A stretch of DNA of 7,807 nt from Polaromonas sp. (GTDB taxonomy: Bacteria > Pseudomonadota > Gammaproteobacteria > Burkholderiales > Burkholderiaceae_C), in NCBI GenBank assembly GCA_028292345.1, contig JAQGMN010000329.1:1-7807 (forward strand), in the 5' to 3' direction. Position 1 is the stretch's first letter. Every line of letters starts with the position of its first letter. Both the position numbers and the translations under genes were made by a program. The notes beneath the pieces are model-generated. The model worked only from the letters and a program-made list of their open reading frames with translations, was not told the origin of the DNA and ran no database searches. Of this stretch, positions 1 to 5,871 are shown piece after piece.

Positions 1-2
1 GG

Positions 3-62
3 CGCGCGCGTTACATGCTGGGCCATCCGGCCACCGGCCCGTCCACGGCAGAAAACAATTGA
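3..62 (+). CDS. possible 3' end of an upstream forward gene
   Basis: One forward frame is open from the left edge to a TGA at 60-62 and would encode a C-terminus ending MLGHPATGPSTAENN. It lies 69 bases before the aldose epimerase gene and points the same way, so it could be the tail of an upstream gene in the same unit. Only about 19 codons are visible and no family can be recognised. In GC-rich DNA an open frame this short can occur by chance, so the call is weak. Confidence 0.25.
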   Translation, partial: RARYMLGHPATGPSTAENN

Positions 63-131
63 CGGTCGGCATGGCGGACCGATTCCCCTTGGCGCCTGCC
101 AGGTGCTTGATAACGAAAGGCTGACCATCCC

Positions 132-1034
132 ATGACCCCCGAACGCCATACCCTGCGCGCAGGCCGGCTTGCGCTGGAGGTGCTGCCCGCCGCCGGCGGC
201 AGCATTGCCCGCTTCGACCACCTGGGCGACGCGGGCCGCCAGCCCTTGCTGTGCGGGACCGACGAGCACTATGCCGATGTGCTGGAGTCGGCCTGCTTTC
301 CCCTGGTGCCCTATGCCAACCGGATTCGTGGCGGCCGTTTTCAGTGCGATGGCCGCGAGGTGCGCCTGGCCGCCAACCTGCCGGGCGACGCCAGCCCGCT
401 GCACGGGCAAGGCTGGCGCGCGGCCTGGTCGGTGCAAAGCGTGGCTGGCGACCGCATCGACATGGTTTTTCGCCATGACGCCGGCGAGTGGCCGTGGGCC
501 TATGAATCGCGCCAGCGCATTGAGCTGTCGCCCGAGGGTTGCACCATCGAGCTGAGCTGCCGCAACCTGTCGGACCGGCCCATGCCCTGCGCCCTGGGCC
601 TGCACCCGTATTACCCCTGCACCGCGCAGACGCTGCTCGACACCGGGGTGTCCAGCGTCTGGACCGTGGACCGGGACGTGCTGCCGGTTGACAAACTGCC
701 TGCCACCGGACGCTACAGCCTGCAAAATCGCCCGATCTGCGGCCAGGACCTGGACAACGGCTTTGACGGCTGGAGCGGCCAGGCGCGCATCACCTGGCCC
801 GGCCAGCCCGTGGCGCTGGAACTCTCGTCGCCTGATGCGGCGTATTTCCAGGTGTACTCACCGGTCGGGCGCGGATTTTTTGCCGCCGAGCCGGTCCAAA
901 ACGCCAATGCCGCGCTGAACGCCCCGCAGGATCAGTGGCCGGCGCTGGGCATCGAGTTGCTGGCGCCGGGAGAAAGCCTGCAGTTGCGGGCGCGGTTCAG
1001 GGTGTTTGAATCGGCGGTGCGGGCTGGAGGTTGA
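132..1034 (+). CDS. aldose 1-epimerase (galactose mutarotase-like) family protein
   Basis: This 300-residue protein belongs to the galactose mutarotase-like beta-sandwich family, which interconverts alpha and beta anomers of aldoses or related sugars in the cytoplasm. Family landmarks are in order: YANRIRGG (61-68), PLHGQGW with His91, LGLHPYYP with His158, LDNGFDGW (207-214) and AAEPVQNANA with Glu253. By analogy with GalM, the two histidines and the glutamate would be the acid/base catalytic residues. No signal peptide is seen. The ATG is preceded by AAAGG at 116-120 with an 11-base spacer, which supports this start. The sequence resembles the divergent COG2017-type epimerases more than classical GalM, so the sugar is unknown. 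No sugar catabolic gene lies nearby in the window; the next gene is convergent. Confidence 0.85.
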   Translation: MTPERHTLRAGRLALEVLPAAGGSIARFDHLGDAGRQPLLCGTDEHYADVLESACFPLVPYANRIRGGRFQCDGREVRLAANLPGDASPLHGQGWRAAWSVQSVAGDRIDMVFRHDAGEWPWAYESRQRIELSPEGCTIELSCRNLSDRPMPCALGLHPYYPCTAQTLLDTGVSSVWTVDRDVLPVDKLPATGRYSLQNRPICGQDLDNGFDGWSGQARITWPGQPVALELSSPDAAYFQVYSPVGRGFFAAEPVQNANAALNAPQDQWPALGIELLAPGESLQLRARFRVFESAVRAGG

Positions 1035-1087
1035 AAGCGGCTGGACAGGGGCGTTGAATTGCGGTCAAAAATGCAAACTCAGCGGCT

Positions 1088-1124
1088 AAAAAAAATCGCC
1101 CTATTGCGGCACCAGCCCGGCCGC
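1088..1124 (-). terminator. possible weak terminator after the Bug receptor gene
   Basis: On the reverse strand, 5-base perfect arms (1120-1124 and 1106-1110, loop of 9) lie at the very end of the receptor gene. A run of eight T (1095-1088) follows after about ten bases, just past the TAG stop. The T run is striking in this GC-rich DNA, but the hairpin is small, overlaps the coding end and is separated from the T run. It is not a textbook intrinsic terminator. Confidence 0.25.
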
Positions 1125-2120
1125 CTTCACCAGCTCGGCATGAATCCGGATCTCTTCCGAGATCACCTGCGCCAGTGGTTTGGCATCGTCCGCTGCGGGC
1201 TCCATGCCGATCTCGATCAGCCTGTTTTTGGCGTCGCTGCGCAGCAGTGTTTTGACCGACTTGCCGAGCTTGTCCACGATGGGCTGGGGGGTTTTGGCGG
1301 GCACCAGCAGGCCGATCCATGCCGACAGCACGACGTTGCTGACGCCGCCTTCCTTCAATGTCGGAATCTCGGGCGCCGAAATGGCGCGCTTCTCGCTGAG
1401 CACGCCCACCGGGTGCAGCTTGCCGGACTTGATGTGCGGCAGCGCTTCGGGCAGCGGGGCGAAAGCCATGTCCACCTGCCCGCCGATCAGGTCCGTGATT
1501 GCCGGGGCGCCGCCCTTGTAAGGAATGTGCAGCAGTTTGGTGCCGGTCTGGCTTTCAAACATCAGGCCGGCCAGGTGCTGCGGACTGCCGTCGCCCGAGG
1601 AAGCGTAGGTCAGCTTGCCGGGGCTGGCCTTTGCGGCTGCGAGTATGTCGGCCGCCGTGCCGTACCTGGCCTTGTCGCGCACCACCAGCACCATGGCCTG
1701 GTTGACCAGCTTGGTCACGGCGATGAAGTCGGTTTCAGGGTTGTAGGGCAGCGTTTTGAAAATGCTCTTGTTGGTGGTCAGGAAGGAGGCGGGCGACACC
1801 ATGACGGTGTAGCCGTCCGGTGGCGCTTTGGCCACCACCGGAACGCCAATCTGGCCGGAAGCCCCGGCCCGGTTGTCCACGACGAAGGGCTGGCCCAGGT
1901 CGGTGGTCAATTGCTGGCTGACCAGACGCGCCACCATGTCCACACTGCCGCCGGCCGGCAGCGCGACGATGACCTTGACCGGGTGGTCGGGGTAGGCGCC
2001 CTGCGCTGCGGACGGCGCGGTAAACATCAGGCTGGATGTGGCAAAAAGTGCCACAAAGATGGATGGAATGATTGAGCGAGTAAAACCAGGGCGATTGGAA
2101 GAAGGGCAATCAAGAGGCAT
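1101..2120 (-). CDS. tripartite tricarboxylate transporter substrate-binding protein (Bug/TctC family)
   Basis: This 339-residue periplasmic receptor binds a small carboxylate or related solute for a TctAB-type carrier, or acts as an orphan sensor. The N-terminus has a basic residue, a hydrophobic stretch (about 17-35) and a likely signal peptidase site after Ala39 (SAA before QGAYP), so export is expected. Family hallmarks follow: YPDHPVKVIVALPAGGSVD (43-61), VVDNRAGASGQIG (80-92), PPDGYT (100-105), YASSGDGSPQHLAG (172-185), and YKGGAPAITDLIGGQVDMAF (201-220). Length is near the usual 320-340. No tctA or tctB gene is in the window, which fits the many orphan Bug receptors known in Burkholderiales. 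The ligand cannot be read from sequence. The ATG at 2120 has only a weak ribosome-binding site. Confidence 0.92.
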   Translation of the reverse strand: MPLDCPSSNRPGFTRSIIPSIFVALFATSSLMFTAPSAAQGAYPDHPVKVIVALPAGGSVDMVARLVSQQLTTDLGQPFVVDNRAGASGQIGVPVVAKAPPDGYTVMVSPASFLTTNKSIFKTLPYNPETDFIAVTKLVNQAMVLVVRDKARYGTAADILAAAKASPGKLTYASSGDGSPQHLAGLMFESQTGTKLLHIPYKGGAPAITDLIGGQVDMAFAPLPEALPHIKSGKLHPVGVLSEKRAISAPEIPTLKEGGVSNVVLSAWIGLLVPAKTPQPIVDKLGKSVKTLLRSDAKNRLIEIGMEPAADDAKPLAQVISEEIRIHAELVKAAGLVPQ

Positions 2121-2246
2121 GGCTTGCTTTCAGGGTTGAGGAAAGGTGGTGCGCTGTCCGTGTCGCACTCCGATTTACTGCCGATAAGTAAGCAATCTGT
2201 GTGCCAGCCGATCGCTGCCTTTGCGTGTCCGGGATACTCGGATCAG

Positions 2247-2276
2247 ATTTTAATTACACTATATATTTAATAGCAA
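2247..2276 (-). promoter_or_regulatory. candidate sigma-70-type promoter for the Bug receptor gene
   Basis: On the reverse strand a TTGCTA box (2276-2271, four of six consensus bases) is followed after 18 bases by TAAAAT (2252-2247, five of six). This would place transcription start near 2240 and give a leader of about 120 bases before the receptor ATG. AT-rich DNA yields such matches easily, so this is only a candidate. No equally good forward promoter for alkB was found. Confidence 0.3.
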
Positions 2277-2333
2277 CTTACACCCGTATCCATTGCGCAA
2301 ACGGCCTTTTTTATCATCAAATCAGCCAGAAAC

Positions 2334-2338
2334 AGAGG
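2334..2338 (+). promoter_or_regulatory. ribosome-binding site that selects the alkB TTG start
   Basis: AGAGG lies five bases before the TTG codon at 2344. This favours TTG 2344 over the in-frame TTG at 2293, which has no comparable site and would add 17 residues with no counterpart in E. coli AlkB. Confidence 0.6.
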
Positions 2339-2343
2339 CATTT

Positions 2344-2997
2344 TTGACGCTCAGCCTTTTCGACGAACCGCCCCCGCGTTATGAAGCGCCCCAACCCATC
2401 GCGCAGGGCGCCGTGCTGCTGCGCGGCTTTGCCCTGGATCAGGGCGAAGCGCTGCTTCAGGCGGCGCAGCAGGTCATCGCGGCCGCGCCCTTGCGCCATC
2501 TCATGACGCCCGGCGGGCGCGCCATGTCAGTCGGCATGACCAACTGCGGCGCGCTGGGCTGGGTGTCGGATCGCACGGGCTACCGCTATAGCAACACCGA
2601 TCCGCTCTCGGGCCAGCCTTGGCCGGCCATGCCCGCCTGCCTGCTGGATCTGGCGAAACGGGCGGCGGCCGAAGCGGGCTTTGGCCATTTCAACCCCGAC
2701 GCCTGCCTGATCAACCGCTACCAACCCGGCGCGCGCCTGTCGCTGCACCAGGACCGCGATGAAAGCGATCTGAGCGCGCCCATCGTCTCGGTGTCGCTGG
2801 GGCTGCCGGCGGTGTTTCTGTTCGGCGGTCTGCAGCGCGGCGACCGCTCCGCCCGGTATGGGCTGGCGCACGGCGACGTGGCGGTGTGGGGCGGCGCGTC
2901 GCGGCTGGCGTTTCACGGCGTGGCGCCGCTGGCCGATGGCGAGCACCCGGTTCTCGGGCGCCAGCGCATCAACCTGACGTTTCGCCGCGCCGGCTAG
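2344..2997 (+). CDS. alkB: AlkB, alpha-ketoglutarate-dependent DNA/RNA repair dioxygenase
   Basis: This cytoplasmic Fe(II)/2-oxoglutarate oxygenase removes alkyl lesions such as 1-methyladenine and 3-methylcytosine from DNA and RNA by oxidative demethylation. With the TTG start it has 217 residues, almost the size of E. coli AlkB (216), and aligns along its whole length. The iron ligands are His135 and Asp137 (LSLHQDRDE) and His191 (FHGVAPL). The 2-oxoglutarate-binding arginines are Arg208 and Arg214 in RINLTFRRAG. The substrate loop matches in TPGGRAMSVGMTNCGALGW, and DACLINRYQPGA and PIVSVSLGLPAVF are near identical to the family. TTG 2344 gives an N-terminus (TLSLFDEP) like the E. coli LDLF start. 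No ada gene is near. Its stop overlaps the stop of the convergent isomerase gene. Confidence 0.95.
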   Translation: MTLSLFDEPPPRYEAPQPIAQGAVLLRGFALDQGEALLQAAQQVIAAAPLRHLMTPGGRAMSVGMTNCGALGWVSDRTGYRYSNTDPLSGQPWPAMPACLLDLAKRAAAEAGFGHFNPDACLINRYQPGARLSLHQDRDESDLSAPIVSVSLGLPAVFLFGGLQRGDRSARYGLAHGDVAVWGGASRLAFHGVAPLADGEHPVLGRQRINLTFRRAG

Positions 2998-3836
2998 CGC
3001 TGCGGCATGGCGCGCCGGGCCAGGGCGAGCCAGCCCAGCCCGTCCGGCGTCGCCCCCGGCGCCAGGCCGCGCACCGGCTTGTACTCGCAGCCCACCCAGC
3101 CGCCATAACCCAGCTCATCGAGCAGCGCGAACAGATACGGATAGTTGATTTCGCCCAGGTCGGGCTCGTGGCGCCCCGGCGCGCCCGCAATCTGGAGGTG
3201 GCCGATGCGGCCCGTTGGCATGTAGTGACGCAGCTTCATCGCCAGGTCGCCCTCGGCCACCTGGCAGTGGTACAGGTCCATCTGCACCTTGAGGTTTTCC
3301 GCGCCGACTTCATCCACAATCGCGTGCGCCTGGTCCTGCCGGTTCAGGAAATAGCCGGGAATGTCGCGGTTGTTGATCGGCTCGATCAGCACGTCCACAC
3401 CGACAGCCGCCGCCTGGGCCGCCGCCAGGCGCAGGTTGCGGGCATACACGGCCTGCGCGGCCTCGCGCGGCACGCCGCACGGCAGCACGCCGGCCATGAC
3501 GTGGATGCGCGGACAGTCCAGCGCCTGCGCGTATCCGAGCGCCAGCGCCAGCCCGGCCGCAAATTCAGCTTCGCGCCCGGGCAGGCAGGCCGTTCCCTTT
3601 TGCGGCGACGCCCAGGCCGCTTCGATGCTGGCGGCATCCGTCCCGCCGGGCGGCGTGTTGAGCAGCACAAGCTGCAGGCCGTTGGCGGACAGCAGCACCT
3701 TCAGCTCGGCCGCGGGCCAGGCATAGGGCGACAAAATTTCAACCCCCTTGAAGCCGTCGCGCGCGGCGGCTTCAAAACGTTCGGCAAAAGGCAGTTCGGC
3801 GTAGAGCCAGTTCAGGTTGGCGGCGAATTGGGGCAT
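2994..3836 (-). CDS. hyi: hydroxypyruvate isomerase-like protein (Hyi/OtnI type TIM barrel)
   Basis: This 280-residue protein belongs to the AP endonuclease 2-like sugar isomerase family. It resembles E. coli Hyi, which interconverts hydroxypyruvate and tartronate semialdehyde in glyoxylate metabolism. Matching landmarks are FAANLNWLYAELPF near the start, GFKGVEILSPY (28-38), LPGREAEF (85-92), LIEPINNRDIPGYFL with Glu152, VQMDLYHCQ with Asp187 and His190, GHLQIA with His213, and VGCEYKP with Glu251. Glu152 and Glu251 fit the catalytic/metal-binding pair of the family. It is longer than E. coli Hyi (258): extra residues lie after TPPGG (62-82) and at the C-terminus. No gcl or glxR gene is present, so OtnI-like activity or another keto-sugar substrate is possible. 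It follows the SulP gene by six bases and probably ends that operon. Confidence 0.82.
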   Translation of the reverse strand: MPQFAANLNWLYAELPFAERFEAAARDGFKGVEILSPYAWPAAELKVLLSANGLQLVLLNTPPGGTDAASIEAAWASPQKGTACLPGREAEFAAGLALALGYAQALDCPRIHVMAGVLPCGVPREAAQAVYARNLRLAAAQAAAVGVDVLIEPINNRDIPGYFLNRQDQAHAIVDEVGAENLKVQMDLYHCQVAEGDLAMKLRHYMPTGRIGHLQIAGAPGRHEPDLGEINYPYLFALLDELGYGGWVGCEYKPVRGLAPGATPDGLGWLALARRAMPQR

Positions 3837-3842
3837 GGAATT

Positions 3843-5822
3843 TCAGGCTTTCGGCTGGTTGGCAGGGTCGTCGGCGCCGGGCGCGGTTTTGCATTCCCAG
3901 AAAATCCGCGCGCTGCAATGGCGGCAAATTTCTGGGTCGAGCTTGCCGAAGATGTGGGAAATGGCGGTGAACTTGTCAGGAAACTGGTGCTCGGGCCCGA
4001 GCACGTCGGTAAAACCGGTCTTGCGCCACATGTGGATCACCTCCGGGCGCGGCCGGTGAAAGTACAGGTTGCCGCCCATCGCGCGGCGCGCGGCCAGTTC
4101 GGCCGCCCACAGTTCGGCGCCGGCCAGGTCGATGAAGTTCATGCTCTTGGCCATCACCAGCAAATGTTTTTGCGGATTCGGCTGGCTGCGCAGCGCGTGC
4201 AGGATGTCGGCCACATGCTGCGTGGCGCCGAAATACACCTCGCCCTCCATGCGCAGCAATTTCAGCTGCGGACACTCGGGTAGACAGGCCCCCACGCTCC
4301 CCGCTTCGCGTGGTTCGCTGCCCCCCGAGGGGGCCGCTGCGCCTGCGGTCTGGCGGAGCCAGTCCCGCGGCCCTGGCTGGTGGGGAGGTGGTGCCCCTGC
4401 GCTTCGGCCTGTGTCCGGTTCAGGCTGGGGGGCATCGTCAATCACCACAAACTGCCGGTCCGGCCCCCGGCTGTCAAACCCCATGGTGCGCATGGCGGGC
4501 CGCGAGGTGCGGTACAGAAACGACATCAGCGACAGCAGCATGCCCAGCAGGATGGCCACCTCCAGCCGGATCGTGACGGTGGCGACCAGCGTGGTCAGCG
4601 CCACCGCGAAATCGGTCCGGCTCAGGTCGAACAGCTGGCGCCAGCGCTTCAGGTCCAGCAGGCCCAAGGCCACCAGCACCAAGAGGCCCGCCAGCGCGGC
4701 CATCGGAATCTGCGCCAGCAGCGGCCCGCTGACGGCGACCAGCCCCAAAAGCAGCAGCGCCGAGAACACCGACGCCAGCGGCGTGCGGGCGCCGGCCTCC
4801 AGGTTGGGCATGGAGCGGTTCATGGAGCCGCAGGACACGTAGCTGGAGAAAAATCCGCCGACGATGTTCGACAGCCCCTGGCCCCGGAACTCGCGGTTGG
4901 CGTCGATGCGCTGGCCCGAGCGCAGCGCCACCGCCCGGGCAATCGCAATCGCCTGGCCCAGCGCGACGATGGTGAGCGCGAACGCCAGGCCGACCAGGTC
5001 GGATGCCTGCGCCCAGCTGATGCGCGGCACCTCGAAGCGCGGCCACGGCGTGGCGATCGTGCCCACCAGGCGCAGCGCCGACGAGGGCGTGGCGCTGCCG
5101 GCCGTCCACCGGCCCCAGAACCAGGCCAGCGCGGTGGCCACGGCCAGCCCGATCAGCATGTAGGGCCAGTTGCGGCGAAACCGGCGCAGCCCGAGCGCCA
5201 CCGCCAGCGTGATGCCGGCCACGGCCAGCGCCGCGGGATGGGCGTTCGGCAACTGCGTCAGCACATGCGCCAGCACGCCCGCCGCGCTGTGTTCGGGCGC
5301 AGCGGCCAGGCCCAGCAGATCGGGCAGCGCATGCACCGCGATCAAGAGCGCCGCGCCCGACGTGAAGCCGAACAGCACGGCCGGCGAGATGAAATTGGCC
5401 AGCACGCCCAGCCGCAGCGCACCAATCAGCCACTGCAGCACGCCGACCATCACGGTGACGGCCAGCGCCAGCTGGATGTACATCGGGCTGAACGCCATGG
5501 CCAGCGGCGACAGCATGGCAAACAGCGCCAGCGAGTTGGCATTGGTCGGGCCGGACATGACATGCCAGCTGGAGCCGAACAGCGCGGCAACGATGCAGGG
5601 AACGATGGCGGTGTACAGCCCGTACTCGGGCGGCAGGCCGGCCAGCGTGGCAAAGGCGATGCCCTGCGGCAGCACCAGCACCGCGCCGAGCAGGCCGGCC
5701 AGCGCATCGGCGCGCAGCGTGGCGGTCGTGAGCTGGCGGACCCAGGCGCCGAAAACCCGCTCGGCCAGCCGTTCCAGGGCGGCGGTGAAGGCAATGGCGG
5801 TGCTGGCGTCAAAAGGTTTCAT
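3843..5822 (-). CDS. SulP family anion (sulfate) transporter with STAS domain
   Basis: This 659-residue inner-membrane protein belongs to the SulP/SLC26 family, whose members carry sulfate, bicarbonate or dicarboxylates. Transport-domain landmarks are LPQGIAFATLAGLPPEYGLY (51-70), MSGPTNANSLALF (89-101) and FRGQGLSNIVGGFFSSYVSCG (312-332). Hydrophobic segments run to about 437. The C-terminal part is a cytoplasmic STAS domain (about 514-625) with the conserved loop KSMNFIDLAGAE (559-570). Two features are odd. Residues about 465-512 are a Pro/Gly/Ala/Ser-rich in-frame insertion that coincides with hairpin repeats in the DNA. Gln290 replaces the Glu I expect in the ALxEAxxIAR segment. The tail carries CRHC (633-636) and Cys644. 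The gene lies between chrA and the isomerase gene. Sulfate is the default guess; the substrate is unproven. Confidence 0.9.
   Translation of the reverse strand: MKPFDASTAIAFTAALERLAERVFGAWVRQLTTATLRADALAGLLGAVLVLPQGIAFATLAGLPPEYGLYTAIVPCIVAALFGSSWHVMSGPTNANSLALFAMLSPLAMAFSPMYIQLALAVTVMVGVLQWLIGALRLGVLANFISPAVLFGFTSGAALLIAVHALPDLLGLAAAPEHSAAGVLAHVLTQLPNAHPAALAVAGITLAVALGLRRFRRNWPYMLIGLAVATALAWFWGRWTAGSATPSSALRLVGTIATPWPRFEVPRISWAQASDLVGLAFALTIVALGQAIAIARAVALRSGQRIDANREFRGQGLSNIVGGFFSSYVSCGSMNRSMPNLEAGARTPLASVFSALLLLGLVAVSGPLLAQIPMAALAGLLVLVALGLLDLKRWRQLFDLSRTDFAVALTTLVATVTIRLEVAILLGMLLSLMSFLYRTSRPAMRTMGFDSRGPDRQFVVIDDAPQPEPDTGRSAGAPPPHQPGPRDWLRQTAGAAAPSGGSEPREAGSVGACLPECPQLKLLRMEGEVYFGATQHVADILHALRSQPNPQKHLLVMAKSMNFIDLAGAELWAAELAARRAMGGNLYFHRPRPEVIHMWRKTGFTDVLGPEHQFPDKFTAISHIFGKLDPEICRHCSARIFWECKTAPGADDPANQPKA
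4286..4430. repeat. GC-rich hairpin repeat element embedded in frame in the SulP gene
   Basis: Three inverted repeats lie close together: CCACGC/GCGTGG (4292-4297 and 4308-4313, loop 10), GCCCCC/GGGGGC (4320-4325 and 4329-4334, loop CGA), and AGCCAG/CTGGCT (4357-4362 and 4373-4378, loop 10). The block encodes a low-complexity segment (GGSEPREAGSVGA and similar) exactly where I expect FVV to run on into the conserved LPECPQLKLLRMEG before the STAS domain. Similar hairpins occur between genes of Comamonadaceae as I remember them, not verified. The right boundary, estimated from the protein, is less certain than the left. Confidence 0.65.
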
Positions 5823-5840
5823 GGCGGGGGTTTGAGCATA

Positions 5841-5852
5841 CTGCGCGCGCAG
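5841..5852. other. 12-base perfect palindrome in the chrA-SulP spacer
   Basis: CTGCGCGCGCAG is its own reverse complement and sits in the 49-base gap between the chrA stop and the SulP start. It could be an operator or part of an mRNA hairpin. Alternating GC is common in this genome, so chance is likely. Confidence 0.25.
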
Positions 5853-5871
5853 CTGCTCCGGCTTCAGGCGC

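Larger units (their letters stand above)
2121..2343. promoter_or_regulatory. divergent intergenic region with AT-rich core
   Basis: This 223-base spacer separates the reverse receptor gene from forward alkB, so it should hold both promoters. The stretch at about 2241-2280 is strongly AT-rich (ATTTTAATTACAC, then TATATATTTAATAGC) against a GC-rich background. The following segment TTACACCCGTATCC and GCGCAAACGGCC (2278-2306) contains the 8-base palindrome TTGCGCAA and ends in a run of six T. I have a memory of similar strings as dispersed repeats in Polaromonas-like genomes, not verified. No clear Ada or LexA operator was seen. Confidence 0.5.

Noticed and set aside
1059..2075. Forward open frame of 338 codons opposite the Bug receptor gene
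   Set aside because: It is Gly/His/Gln-rich and without motifs, while the reverse frame has a signal peptide and full receptor motifs.
2293..2343. Earlier TTG start for alkB adding 17 residues
   Set aside because: There is no good ribosome-binding site and no similarity to AlkB N-termini. The TTG at 2344 has AGAGG five bases upstream and gives the usual length.
2886..4283. Long forward open frame (465 codons) opposite the isomerase and SulP genes
   Set aside because: Its translation is rich in Arg, His, Gln and Gly with no domain, as expected antisense to GC-rich genes. The reverse strand encodes two clearly recognisable proteins here.
4320..4334. GCCCCC/GGGGGC hairpin as a transcription terminator
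   Set aside because: It lies inside an open coding region and has no T run after it on either strand.
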